A stretch of DNA of 64,000 bases from DAOUJW01 sp965218945. Its GTDB lineage: Bacteria > Chloroflexota > Dehalococcoidia > Lucifugimonadales > UBA2985. Every line of letters begins with the position of its first letter. Positions within the stretch are counted from its first letter, which is position 1. Under the pieces are notes generated by a model. That model was not told where the DNA came from and did not search any database. It was given only the letters and a program-made list of their open reading frames with translations. The stretch spans positions 2,108,001 through 2,172,000 of the forward strand of contig OZ244718.1 in NCBI GenBank assembly GCA_965218945.1, read 5' to 3'. Positions 1 to 8,247 of the stretch are shown here, in pieces. A program made the translations under genes and the position numbers.

Positions 1-1
1 G

Positions 2-259
2 GTCCTCCTGCTGGGCGGCGGAGGGTGGTTTGTAATGACCATGGTGAAGTCGAGGCAGACGGACAACCCTTCCACGGCCGATGCGGTGATCGGCGAGGTC
101 GGTATGGTGACATCGGACCTGGCGCCCATCGGGATGGTCCAGCTTCCCAGCGGGCTGTGGAGCGCCATCGCAGACAACAATGAGGTTATAATGACCGGAG
201 AACGGGTCAGGGTGGTGAGTATGGAGGGTCTCACCGTTAACGTGCAGAAGGCAAGGTAA
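2..259 (+). CDS. NfeD-family membrane protein, C-terminal part (gene cut by window edge)
   Basis: The frame is already open at the first bases and encodes a glycine-rich hydrophobic stretch (VLLLGGGGWFV) before the ATG at position 35. That ATG is therefore probably internal and the gene starts outside the window. What remains is a membrane segment end followed by about 60 residues (PIGMVQLPSGLWSA, then GERVRVVSMEGLTVNVQ) that resemble the OB-fold soluble domain of NfeD/YqiJ proteins. The next gene, 13 bases downstream, encodes an SPFH protein. NfeD-SPFH pairs are a known conserved arrangement in which both proteins act together in membrane microdomains. The family call rests on the OB-like motif and this neighbour. 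Confidence 0.72.
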   Translation, partial: VLLLGGGGWFVMTMVKSRQTDNPSTADAVIGEVGMVTSDLAPIGMVQLPSGLWSAIADNNEVIMTGERVRVVSMEGLTVNVQKAR

Positions 260-272
260 GAAAGGAGACGTT

Positions 273-1130
273 ATGGTTTTCTGGAGAATAGTCAAGCAGT
301 ACGAGCGAATGGTGGTGCTGAGGTGGGGCAAGTACATGAACGTGCGCGGACCGGGACTGAGGCTGGTGGTTCCTTTCATGGACCAGGCGGTAAAGGTTGA
401 CATAAGGGAGCAGGTGGACAGGGTGCCAACCCAGAAGTACATCACCGCCGACAACGTGGTGGTGGACATGGACTTTGTGATCTACTACAGGGTCCTACAG
501 GGCGATGACGAGGTCAGGAGAGCCGTTATGGACATAGAAAATTTCAGAATGGCTACGATTAACCTCTCCTTCGCCACCCTCAGGGCCGTGATAGGCTCCA
601 CAAGCCTGTCGGAGGCGCTATCTGAGCGGGAGAGGATTCGCGATCAGCTTCAAGTGCGTATGGACGAGGTTACCGGGCGCTGGGGTATCAAGGTGAGCCA
701 GGTGGAGATCAACGAGATTGACCCGCCGCCCGGCGTGAAGGCCGCTATGGAGCGGGAGAAGTCCGCGGCGGCCATAAAGACGGCCGAGATTACGGAATCC
801 GAAGGCTCTCGCCAGGCCGCGATCAACCGGGCCGAGGGCGAGAAGCAGTCAGCCATTCTAACGGCGGAGGGATCGCGCCAGGCCGAGATCCTGAACGCGG
901 AGGGCGACCAGCAGGCAGCCATACTCCGCGCCGACGGCTTCAGCACCGCCCTGGACCATATAAACGCCGTCGCCCAGTCCGCGGACGCCAGGACTATGAG
1001 CCTCCAGTACTTCGATACGCTGAGGCAGATGGGCAATAGCCCTGCAACCAAGTTCATATTCCCAATGGAGTTCACCAGTATGCTAGAGTCCTTCATAGGC
1101 TCAACGACACGGGGCCGCAACGATCAGTAG
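273..1130 (+). CDS. SPFH/band-7 (stomatin/slipin-like) protein
   Basis: 285 residues. The start (QYERMVVLRWGKY, then GPGLRLVVPFMDQAVKVDIREQ) is the classic band-7 signature of slipins, and the SPFH domain covers roughly residues 5-170. From about residue 160 to 235 there is a long Ala/Glu/Gln-rich helix with a repeated A-E-G-x-x-Q-A-x-I-L pattern, the oligomerising coiled coil of flotillin/stomatin proteins. Unlike typical slipins it has almost no hydrophobic segment before the domain, so membrane attachment may be peripheral or supplied by its NfeD partner upstream. Such pairs are thought to organise membrane domains or guide membrane proteolysis; the exact role is unknown. An AGGAG-like site (AAAGGAG) precedes the ATG. 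Confidence 0.88.
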   Translation: MVFWRIVKQYERMVVLRWGKYMNVRGPGLRLVVPFMDQAVKVDIREQVDRVPTQKYITADNVVVDMDFVIYYRVLQGDDEVRRAVMDIENFRMATINLSFATLRAVIGSTSLSEALSERERIRDQLQVRMDEVTGRWGIKVSQVEINEIDPPPGVKAAMEREKSAAAIKTAEITESEGSRQAAINRAEGEKQSAILTAEGSRQAEILNAEGDQQAAILRADGFSTALDHINAVAQSADARTMSLQYFDTLRQMGNSPATKFIFPMEFTSMLESFIGSTTRGRNDQ

Positions 1131-1182
1131 AACTAGAAGGTTGGAATTGAGCAACGTGCGCCAGTGGATCTGGGGTGGATTG

Positions 1183-1214
1183 GGTACCCCCAACGTGTGT
1201 TGGCATTACTCTTC
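1183..1214 (+). repeat. Short dispersed repeat, ACRYGTGYTGGYATT family
   Basis: The sequence GGGTACCCCCAACGTGTGTTGGCATTAC resembles repeats near positions 6669, 59705, 59860 (inverted) and 63937. The shared core is GGTATTC, a few bases, then ACRYGTGYTGGYATT. It lies in the gap after the SPFH gene and is not coding. Confidence 0.5.
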
Positions 1215-1247
1215 GGCTTAACAAGAGTTTACTGAGAATGCCTTATT

Positions 1248-1342
1248 CCCCGCTCACCCTGAGCCTGTCGAAGGGAGTGAGCGGGGGCCGCGTGTCTGTT
1301 GCATTCCCGCTCAAATGGTTTGACAAGCTCACCATGAGCGGG
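1248..1342. repeat. Two-hairpin intergenic repeat, copy 1
   Basis: This contains two palindromic units in series. CCCCGCTCAC pairs with GTGAGCGGGG across a loop containing GAGCCTGTCGAAGGG, and CCCGCTCA pairs with TGAGCGGG across a loop containing GACAAGCTCACCA. A diverged copy with the same order of parts is at 61309-61405. It occupies the space between the SPFH gene and the M24 peptidase. The structure resembles REP/BIME-type intergenic repeats. Confidence 0.65.
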
Positions 1343-1430
1343 AATCAGGTGGTATTCTCTACGATTGTTTCCATTACCAACCCAACCCGGAGATACTGCC
1401 AGTTTGACGCCATTATCAGGGGGTAGAACC

Positions 1431-2603
1431 GTGGCCACAGCACAACTACTTTCCCAGGCGCAGGAGTACATGGCGCAGTCGGGCGTGGACGGCTGGCTCC
1501 TCTACGAGTACCGCGGGATAAACCCGTTCTTCTCGCAGGTCATGGGCCGGCTGTCCATGGTCACCCGCCCCGTCTTCCTTTTCGTGCCGGCGAATGGCGG
1601 GGCCGTGCTGCTGACGCATCACGTGGACGGTGGCAGGTTTTCCGGGCTTGACGAGCGGATAGTGGAGTACACGGGCCGCGACTCTCTCCTGATGAGCCTG
1701 GGCGAGGTCCTGAAGGGCAGCAGGAGAGTGGCTATGGAGTACTCTCCTATGGGAGCGCTGCCTCGCGTCTCCCGTGTGGACGCCGGGACCCTCGATATGG
1801 TGAGGAGCTTGGGAGTGGAGGTGGTCTCATCGGCGGACCTGGTGCAGTACGCCACCCAGCGCTGGAGCGATGCCCAGCTGCAGTCGCACAGAAGGGCCGC
1901 GGAGAAGCTGAGCCTCATTGCGGCGGAGGCGTTCGAGTTCATGGGGCAGCGCCTGAGCGACGCGCCGTCGGAGGTGGACGTGGCGCGCTTTATCCTGCGC
2001 TGTTTTGAGGAAGAGGGTCTGGAGACACCGGACGGCCCGGTCGTGGCTGTCGACGAACACAGCAGCGACCCACACTACCTTCCCACAGAGGAAGCCGCGT
2101 TCGCCGTCCGACCCGGAAGCTGGGTGCTGATAGATATGTGGGCCAGGGAGGCGTCTCAGGAAGCGATCTTCGCCGACATCACCTGGGTGGGGTACGCGGG
2201 CGGTGAAGCGCCGCGGCTCCATCAGGAGGTTTTTGACGTAGTCACAGGGGCAAGGGACGCGGCCCTGGAATTCCTTGGCGACGCCCTTCGCAGGGGAGAC
2301 ACCGTGCAGGGGTGGGAGGTGGACCGGGTGGCGCGGCAGCACATCTCCTACCGGGGATACGGGGACTACTTCACCCACAGGCTGGGCCACAGCCTGGGCT
2401 TGGAGGTGCATGGAGACGCGGTTAACCTGGACGGCTGGGAGACCCACGACACGCGCCTGCTCATTCCCCACATCGGGGTTACCATTGAGCCCGGCGTCTA
2501 CCTGCCTGAATTCGGGATGCGTTCCGAGATAGACGTGTACATCTCAGCGACCGGGCCGGAGGTGACCAGCTCCGTGCAGAGGGAAGTGGTCATCATAGGG
2601 TAG
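1431..2603 (+). CDS. M24-family aminopeptidase / Xaa-Pro dipeptidase
   Basis: 390 residues, a normal prolidase length. The N-terminal creatinase-like domain covers about residues 5-165. The C-terminal pita-bread fold carries the metal ligands: DMWA near 235, ADIT near 246, HRLGHSLGLEVHG near 316, TIEPGVY near 350 and SEIDVYI near 366. The D, D, H, E, E set needed for two metal ions is therefore present. It would act in the cytoplasm on X-Pro or related dipeptides; the substrate cannot be read from sequence. I start it at GTG 1431 because AGGGGG lies 7 bases upstream. The frame stays open back to 1365, but that stretch is not protein-like and adjoins the repeat. Confidence 0.88.
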   Translation: MATAQLLSQAQEYMAQSGVDGWLLYEYRGINPFFSQVMGRLSMVTRPVFLFVPANGGAVLLTHHVDGGRFSGLDERIVEYTGRDSLLMSLGEVLKGSRRVAMEYSPMGALPRVSRVDAGTLDMVRSLGVEVVSSADLVQYATQRWSDAQLQSHRRAAEKLSLIAAEAFEFMGQRLSDAPSEVDVARFILRCFEEEGLETPDGPVVAVDEHSSDPHYLPTEEAAFAVRPGSWVLIDMWAREASQEAIFADITWVGYAGGEAPRLHQEVFDVVTGARDAALEFLGDALRRGDTVQGWEVDRVARQHISYRGYGDYFTHRLGHSLGLEVHGDAVNLDGWETHDTRLLIPHIGVTIEPGVYLPEFGMRSEIDVYISATGPEVTSSVQREVVIIG

Positions 2604-2634
2604 CTCCCGCGGGCGCCGTTCCTTTTGCCCCCAT

Positions 2635-2690
2635 CCCCGTATCAAGTACGGGGCAGGATCTAGCCTTCCCCCGCAAGCGAGGGAAGGGAA
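2635..2690. repeat. Short palindromes after the M24 gene
   Basis: CCCCGTA-tcaag-TACGGGG at 2635-2653 is a perfect 7-bp inverted repeat, followed by a second imperfect one (CTTCCCCC...GAGGGAAG). The same CCCCGTA/TACGGGG palindrome recurs inside the repeat patches near 12215, 12465 and 50430. There is no T-run, so this is a repeat rather than a clear terminator. I see no gene from here to 2802. Confidence 0.5.
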
Positions 2691-2802
2691 GTAAGGTTAT
2701 TCGATAGTACCCAATCACGTGAAGGCCTAGCGCTGACGAGCAATGCTAAGCAGATACAAGCGCTTGCAAAGACTTGGCTTCGGTCTGTGCAACGGCAGCT
2801 AG

Positions 2803-3189
2803 CTATGAGGCCTTATACCGGTCGATGGCTGCTCGCGCGGCTTCGGTGTTGAAGGCGCACAACACCAGCCGGGTATTGGTGCCCATGTACACCATATCGA
2901 TGTTCACCCCGGAGTCGGCGATGTGCCGCGTAACCTTGCCAAGCTCGCCTGGTCGGTCCTCCACGTCCACGGTGAACACCTCTCTTTGGTGTTCCACTTC
3001 AACGCCAATCTCGCCCAAAGCCTCCTGGACGCCCTTCATTTCGTCGACCAGAATATGGAGGTAGCTCTTGCCCGCCGATGAGAAGGAGCAGTACCCCTCT
3101 ATGTTGATGCCGGCTTTCCCCATTGTCTCCCCCACCTGGGCCAGGGCGCCGGGCAGGTCATTGATGACTACGCTAACATCGTAGGGCAT
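2803..3189 (-). CDS. Tandem ACT-domain protein
   Basis: 128 residues made of two ACT-like modules. The first begins at YDVSVVINDLPGALAQVGETMG and the second at EVFTVDVEDRPGELGKVTRHIA. Each shows the x-D-x-P-G-x-L-x-x-V ligand loop between the first strand and first helix. ACT domains bind amino acids and usually regulate metabolic enzymes, but here no catalytic domain is attached, so it is probably a free-standing sensor. It lies 96 bases downstream of serS on the same strand and may be the last gene of the greA-lysS-serS run. AAAGGAAGAAGAG precedes the ATG. The ligand is unknown; an amino acid is likely. Confidence 0.82.
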   Translation of the reverse strand: MPYDVSVVINDLPGALAQVGETMGKAGINIEGYCSFSSAGKSYLHILVDEMKGVQEALGEIGVEVEHQREVFTVDVEDRPGELGKVTRHIADSGVNIDMVYMGTNTRLVLCAFNTEAARAAIDRYKAS

Positions 3190-3284
3190 GTGCTCTTCTT
3201 CCTTTCTTCAAGTTCATGCTGTGTTTTGAGCGTATCTACTTTGCGGCTGCTATTGGGTGGTTTGCATGTTGAGATGCTGCGGGA

Positions 3285-4547
3285 CTAGGGGCCTATCGAC
3301 TCACTGCCCACATAGCTACGCAGCACATCCGGTACACGTATAGAGCCGTCCGGCTGCTGGTAGTTCTCCATAATGGCTATGAGGACCCTGGGCAGAGCCA
3401 GCCCCGAGCCGTTGAGTGTGTGGACGAACTGTGGCCTTGCGCCCGCCTGGGGCCTGAATCGAATATTGGCGCGTCTGGCCTGGAAGTCGGTGCAGTTGGA
3501 GCAGGAACTGACCTCCAGCCACTCGCCGCATCCCGGGGCCCACATCTCCAGATCGAAGGACTTTGCTGACTGAAAGCCGATGTCGCCGGTGCACAGCTCC
3601 AGGACTCTATAGGGGATGTTTAGACGCCTGCACACCTCCTCGGCCGACCTGACCAGCTTCTCCAGCTCCTCGCCGGAGGTTTCGGGAGTAACGAGCTTGT
3701 ATAGCTCCACCTTGTCGAACTGGTGGACGCGCTTGATGCCCCTGGTGTCCTTGCCCGCAGCCGCCTTCTCACGGCGGAAGGATGGCGAGTGGGCCACGTA
3801 GTACAGGGGAAGCGCGTCGGGCTCCAGGATCTCGTCGCGGTGGAGGCCGGTGAGGGGCACCTCCGCCGTGGGTATGAGCCACAGGTCATCCTCCTCGTCG
3901 TGGTACAGGTTGTCCCCGAACTTGGGCAGGTTGCCGCTGCCCAGCATCACCTCTCTGCGAACCATGTATGGCACGTACACCTCGTTGTAGCCGTGCTCCT
4001 GGACGTGCAGGTCCAGCATCCAGGAGATGAGGGCGCGTTGCAGCTTGGCTCCCAGGCCCGTCAGCGTGAAGAAGCGGGAGCCCGATACCTTCGCGCCCCT
4101 GGGCAGGTCTATTATTCCAAGGTTCTCCCCCAGGTCCCAGTGAGGCAGTGGCGAGAAGCTGAATTCAGCCGGCTCTCCCCACGTTCGTATCACCCGGTTG
4201 CCGGACTCGTCCTCTCCCACCGGCACGTCCGGGAGAGGCAGGTTGGGCAGCTTCAGCAGCTCCTCCTCCAGGCTCGCCTCCGCCTCCTTCACCTGCGTCT
4301 CCAGAGTCTTGATGCGGTCTCCCGTCTGCCGCATCTCCTCCAGTAGGTGGACCGGCCTCTCCGACATGCGGCCTATCTCTCTGCTAACCTGGTTGCGCCT
4401 GGCTCGGAGGTCATCGGCTTCGGTGAGGTGGGATCGACGCAGGGCGTCCAGGGACAGGATGCTTTCAAGAGGGGCTTCTTCGCCCCTCCTGGCCAGAGCC
4501 TCTCTGACAGCCTCAGTGTCCTGGCGTATCTGCTCTATGCTGAGCAT
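3285..4547 (-). CDS. serS: Seryl-tRNA synthetase
   Basis: 420 residues, the usual length. Residues 1-110 form the antiparallel coiled-coil tRNA-binding arm (DLRARRNQVSREIGRMSE, then ETQVKEAEASLEEELLKLPN). The class II catalytic domain follows, with motif 2 in SFRREKAAAGKDTRGIKRVH, the TAEVPLT serine/ATP site, and motif 3 in LNGSGLALPRVLIAIMENYQ. It charges tRNA-Ser in the cytoplasm. GGGAGG lies 8 bases before the ATG. lysS ends 30 bases upstream and greA precedes lysS, so the three are probably cotranscribed. Confidence 0.97.
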   Translation of the reverse strand: MLSIEQIRQDTEAVREALARRGEEAPLESILSLDALRRSHLTEADDLRARRNQVSREIGRMSERPVHLLEEMRQTGDRIKTLETQVKEAEASLEEELLKLPNLPLPDVPVGEDESGNRVIRTWGEPAEFSFSPLPHWDLGENLGIIDLPRGAKVSGSRFFTLTGLGAKLQRALISWMLDLHVQEHGYNEVYVPYMVRREVMLGSGNLPKFGDNLYHDEEDDLWLIPTAEVPLTGLHRDEILEPDALPLYYVAHSPSFRREKAAAGKDTRGIKRVHQFDKVELYKLVTPETSGEELEKLVRSAEEVCRRLNIPYRVLELCTGDIGFQSAKSFDLEMWAPGCGEWLEVSSCSNCTDFQARRANIRFRPQAGARPQFVHTLNGSGLALPRVLIAIMENYQQPDGSIRVPDVLRSYVGSESIGP

Positions 4548-4577
4548 ATTTACAAACCTCCCGTTGCCGGCAGGACG

Positions 4578-6059
4578 TTACCTCTCTCTCAGCTGAGGGA
4601 ACAGGATAACCTCGCGTATCGACTGCTGCCCTGTCAGCAGCATGGTCAGCCTGTCGATGCCTATTCCCAGCCCTCCCGTTGGAGGCATTCCGTGTTCCAG
4701 GGCCAGCAGGTAGTCCTCGTCCAGCCGGTCAAGGTCCTCGTCTACCAGGCCTCTCAGGGCCTCCTGCTCCATGAACCGCCTGCGCTGCTCATCGGGGTCG
4801 TTCAACTCGGTGAAGGCGTTGGCTATCTCCATGCCCGCGGCAAAGCCCTCGAACCGCTCCACCATAGTGGGGTCGTCCGGGCTTTGCTTGGCCAGCGGGG
4901 ACATGTCCAGGGGATAGTCCAGCAGGAACGTCGGCTGGATGAGCTGCGGCTCTACGCAAGCCGACACCAGCTTGTCGATGAGCCTTCCGCGGCTGCTTCG
5001 TCCCTCTGCGACAATGCCCAACTCCTTTATTCTCTCCTCAAGCGCGGCGGCGTCCGGGAAGTCCTGGAAGTCGATGCCCGCGCTGCGCTGCACCTCCTCC
5101 CTGAGTGAGACCCTTTTCCAGGGAGGCGTGAAGTCGATTACGTTGTCGCCGTACTGGACCTGCGCCGTGCCCAGCACCTCCTGGGCTACTGAGCAGACCA
5201 TCTCCTCCACCATGCACATCACGTCATTGTAGTCGGCGTAGGCCTCGTAGCTCTCCAGCAGAGTGAACTCAGGGTTGTGGTCCTGGTCGATGCCCTCGTT
5301 GCGGAACACTCTGCCTATCTCGTACACCTTGTCCAGCCCGCCAACTATGAGGCGTTTGAGGTACAGCTCCGTCGCAATGCGGAGGTAGAGGTCGCGGTCA
5401 AGGGCGTTATGGTGAGTGGCGAAGGGCTGGGCCATAGCGCCAGCGGCAACCGGCACAAGCACGGGTGTCTCCACCTCCATGAAGCCCCGGGCGTCCATAA
5501 ACCGGCGTACGGCTCCGATGATACGGCTGCGGGTCTGGAAGTTCTGCTTGGCCTCCGGGTTGGTGATGAGGTCGAGGTACCTCTGCCTGTGACGTATCTC
5601 CACGTCGGAGAGGCCGTGCCACTTCTCCGGCAGGGGGCGCATGGCCTTTGCAAGGAAGGACACCTCGTGGGCTTCCAGGGTTATCTCGCCGGTCCGGGTG
5701 AGGAAGAGAGGCCCCTGTGCGCCCAGGAAGTCGCCCATGTCCAGGTCTCGGACCAGCTCGTACTCCTGGTCCAGGATATCCCTTCTCAGGTGAACCTGAA
5801 CCTGGCCTGAGCCGTCCTGGAGGTTAATGAAGGAGGCTTTGCCCATTCGTCGCAGCGTCATGATGCGCCCCCCCACGGACACCGGGGCCGTGCGAGTCTC
5901 GTCGCCTCCGTTTGCCGCCTCTTCTCTATAAAGTGCTACCGCTTCCCCGATGGTGTGGGTACGGTGGTAACGATTCGGAAATGGCTCTACGCCTCTGTCC
6001 CTGAGCCGCTGGAACTTCTCTCGACGGCTCTGGAGCAGGTCTCCGCCTCTTTTTTCCAT
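4578..6059 (-). CDS. lysS: Lysyl-tRNA synthetase, class II
   Basis: 493 residues. The N-terminal OB-fold anticodon-binding domain covers about residues 55-160 (VSVGGRIMTLRRMGKASFIN, then LQDGSGQVQV). The class II core follows, with motif 1 near RRFMDARGFMEVETPVL, motif 2 in FRNEGIDQDHNPEFTLLE and motif 3 in GLGIGIDRLTMLLTGQ. It attaches lysine to tRNA-Lys. It lies between greA (28 bases upstream) and serS (30 bases downstream) on the minus strand. greA-lysS adjacency is common in bacteria. Confidence 0.97.
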   Translation of the reverse strand: MEKRGGDLLQSRREKFQRLRDRGVEPFPNRYHRTHTIGEAVALYREEAANGGDETRTAPVSVGGRIMTLRRMGKASFINLQDGSGQVQVHLRRDILDQEYELVRDLDMGDFLGAQGPLFLTRTGEITLEAHEVSFLAKAMRPLPEKWHGLSDVEIRHRQRYLDLITNPEAKQNFQTRSRIIGAVRRFMDARGFMEVETPVLVPVAAGAMAQPFATHHNALDRDLYLRIATELYLKRLIVGGLDKVYEIGRVFRNEGIDQDHNPEFTLLESYEAYADYNDVMCMVEEMVCSVAQEVLGTAQVQYGDNVIDFTPPWKRVSLREEVQRSAGIDFQDFPDAAALEERIKELGIVAEGRSSRGRLIDKLVSACVEPQLIQPTFLLDYPLDMSPLAKQSPDDPTMVERFEGFAAGMEIANAFTELNDPDEQRRRFMEQEALRGLVDEDLDRLDEDYLLALEHGMPPTGGLGIGIDRLTMLLTGQQSIREVILFPQLRER

Positions 6060-6086
6060 AACGATGTGATGTGTCCGGCGTGGTGG

Positions 6087-6557
6087 TCAGTTGATGCTTG
6101 ATATGGTGAGGGTCACTGTGCCGGCGGGAGTGTTTACATTCACTTCCTCACCGACTTTCTTGTTAAGTAGGGCTTTGCCCACAGGGGACTCGTTGGAGAT
6201 GCGTCCCTCGCCCGGGTCAGCCTCGGCGCTGCCCACAATGGTGTACTCTTCCTCGGCCTTGTTCTGGTTCAGGACTGTAACGTGCGCTCCCAGATTCACC
6301 TTATCGGAGTGGGTGGCCTCATCTCCAATGAGTATGGCGCCGTCTATGATCCTCTCCAGAGTGAGGATGCGCCCCTCAACAAAGGCCTGCTCATTCTTGG
6401 AGTCGTCGTACTCTGCGTTGTCCACCGTACCGCCGAGCTCCTTGGCTTTCTGAATACGGTCAGCCACCCCCACGCGTTTAACGGAGCGTAGATGCTCCAA
6501 CTCAGCCTCCAGCTTGGTGAGGCCTTCCTTCGTGAGATAGCTACCTTTCTGCGGCAC
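6087..6557 (-). CDS. greA: Transcription elongation factor GreA
   Basis: GreA enters the secondary channel of RNA polymerase and stimulates cleavage of backtracked transcripts. The N-terminal coiled coil is visible (LTKEGLTKLEAELEHLRSVKR), with the acidic tip in TVDNAEYDDSKNEQAFVEGRI. The C-terminal FKBP-like domain follows (GAHVTVLNQNKAEEEYTIVG, then ISNESPVGKALLNKKVGEEV). I choose GTG 6557 because GGAGG lies 5 bases before it, giving 156 residues, the family norm. An ATG four codons upstream (6569) is possible but has no good ribosome site. It is first in the greA-lysS-serS direction. Confidence 0.93.
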   Translation of the reverse strand: MPQKGSYLTKEGLTKLEAELEHLRSVKRVGVADRIQKAKELGGTVDNAEYDDSKNEQAFVEGRILTLERIIDGAILIGDEATHSDKVNLGAHVTVLNQNKAEEEYTIVGSAEADPGEGRISNESPVGKALLNKKVGEEVNVNTPAGTVTLTISSIN

Positions 6558-6624
6558 GGCACCCTCCATAATACGAAAAGACCGAGAGCATACCCTCTTT
6601 CAGCATGCCTCAGTTCGCTCTCAT

Positions 6625-6651
6625 TTTATAGCTACTGCGCAGGGTTGTAAA
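6625..6651 (-). promoter_or_regulatory. Candidate promoter for greA operon
   Basis: On the minus strand, TTTACA (6651-6646) and TATAAA (6630-6625) are separated by 15 bases, a little short for a housekeeping promoter. It is the best match in the 180-base gap upstream of greA. Confidence 0.35.
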
Positions 6652-6668
6652 GCAATATGGCGGACTGG

Positions 6669-6705
6669 TATTCCCTACGCGTGCTGGTATTGCCAACGCA
6701 ACCCA
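6669..6705. repeat. Short dispersed repeat, ACRYGTGYTGGYATT family
   Basis: GGTATTCCCTACGCGTGCTGG followed by TATTGCC repeats the core seen at 63937 and, inverted, at 59860. It is followed by an inverted echo (GGAATACC) near 6710. It fills the gap between the greA promoter region and the end of the M20 peptidase gene. Confidence 0.55.
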
Positions 6706-6745
6706 GGAATACCAGCGGATTCCTGCAGGCAATTGGCGTGGGCTG

Positions 6746-8104
6746 CTAGAGTGCGCTTGCCCGCTCCAGTAGCTCCGCCGCGCAGAGTACGGCGCTGGTC
6801 ACGTCCTCCAGCCGGATGTTCTCGTTGGGGGCGTGAATGCGGTTGTCAGGGTGGTTGAGGCCGGGGCCCGTGGAGACGGGAAGCCCAAGCTCCTGGGTGA
6901 AGAGGTACATGGGGCCGCTCCCTGCCATTGACGGGGCGAGAATCGTGTCATTGCCGTAGGCCGCCGATGCCGCCTGGGCCACGGTGGCCACCCACGGGTG
7001 GTCCAAGGGCGTACGCGCGGCCGGTTCGCCGTGCCACCAGGCTATCTCCACGTCCTGGAATCCCTGGTTGTCCAGATGAGACCTCACCTTGTCAACCAGG
7101 TCTTGCGGGTCCTGGTCCGGCACCAGTCGAAAGTCCACCTTCACCCGCGCCTCTTCCGGCAGTATGGTCTTTGCTCCATCCCCGGTATAGCCGGAAATGA
7201 TGCCGGCGATGTTGCTGGTGGATTCCATCTGGAGTCGCCTCTCGTAGTCGGCGCCCCGCACGCCCTTCACGAACTGGGAGAGGCCCAGGCTGTCCATAAG
7301 CTGATGCTCCTCCGGCGGGATACGGCCCAGCGCCGCAAGCTCCAGGTCCGTAGGAGGACGGACAGCATCGTAGAAGCCCGGTATCAGGATTTCCTCTTTC
7401 GAGTTCTTGATGGAGGCCAACGCCCAGACCAGTCGCCAGGCGGGGTTTGTGACCACGGCCGCGTAGGAGGAGTGTACGTCCCGGTTTGGCCCTCTCGCCA
7501 CAAGCTCCATGTAGAGGATGCCCTTGAGTCCCAGGGATATGGAGGGAGCGCCCTGCCAGTTAACTCCACCACCCTCCCAGATACAGCCGTCGGCCTTCAG
7601 CAGGTGGGCATGGTCTCTCACCACGGAGGCCAGATGCGGACTGCCTATCTCCTCCTCGCCCTCCATGAAGAACTTCACGTTGCAGGGAAGCCCGTCGCCG
7701 GCGCGCACAAAGGCCTCGATGGCCGCCAACCGGACCGCAATCGACCCCTTGTCGTCGGAGACGCCGCGGCCGTACATCCTGCCTTCTCGGACGGTCGGCT
7801 CGAAGGGCGGAGACGACCAAAGCTCCAGCGGCTCCGGTGGCTGCACGTCGTAGTGGTCGTAAAAGAGGACGGTGCGGTCCGACCGGCCCTTTATCTCGGC
7901 GTAGATAACGGGATAGCCGGTCTCCGGCGCGGGCGCCGTCGAGACCGTTGCCCCCAGCTCTGTCAGCATGTCAGTGACAAGCTGGGCGCACTCGTGGATG
8001 CCCAAGCCCTGAGCGCTGACGCTGGGCTGCCGGCAGAGGCGCACCAACCGCGCCATCGTGGAATCGTGTGAGGCCCTGATGTACTCTTCTACTCTATTGT
8101 CCAT
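6746..8104 (-). CDS. M20-family metallopeptidase (dipeptidase / CNDP-like)
   Basis: 452 residues. The zinc ligands of the M20 fold are present: FYDHYDVQPP (about 80-90), GRGVSDDKG (about 112-120) and the catalytic acid pair in MEGEEEIGS (about 148-156). The dimerisation domain lies between about residues 190 and 340. The long spacer and the YDHYDVQPPEPLELW motif fit the M20 subgroup containing carnosinase-like dipeptidases. It would hydrolyse small peptides or N-acyl amino acids in the cytoplasm; the substrate is unknown. It stands alone, 170 bases from the divergent MetF-like gene. Confidence 0.88.
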   Translation of the reverse strand: MDNRVEEYIRASHDSTMARLVRLCRQPSVSAQGLGIHECAQLVTDMLTELGATVSTAPAPETGYPVIYAEIKGRSDRTVLFYDHYDVQPPEPLELWSSPPFEPTVREGRMYGRGVSDDKGSIAVRLAAIEAFVRAGDGLPCNVKFFMEGEEEIGSPHLASVVRDHAHLLKADGCIWEGGGVNWQGAPSISLGLKGILYMELVARGPNRDVHSSYAAVVTNPAWRLVWALASIKNSKEEILIPGFYDAVRPPTDLELAALGRIPPEEHQLMDSLGLSQFVKGVRGADYERRLQMESTSNIAGIISGYTGDGAKTILPEEARVKVDFRLVPDQDPQDLVDKVRSHLDNQGFQDVEIAWWHGEPAARTPLDHPWVATVAQAASAAYGNDTILAPSMAGSGPMYLFTQELGLPVSTGPGLNHPDNRIHAPNENIRLEDVTSAVLCAAELLERASAL

Positions 8105-8247
8105 CTCGGTTTCACCCCATTGCAGATGGATAGAGATTACTTCTATACCCCGATTGTTGCAATAGCCTGAAGAGGTTAGGATGTGTAGAGACCAATTAGC
8201 TTTGCCGGCATCAGCCTGCGAAGCAAGACCACACCCGGGAGTTGACT

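Noticed and set aside
1365..1430. Longer N-terminus for the M24 peptidase
   Set aside because: The extra 22 residues adjoin the intergenic repeat and have no ribosome site, while AGGGGG precedes GTG 1431.
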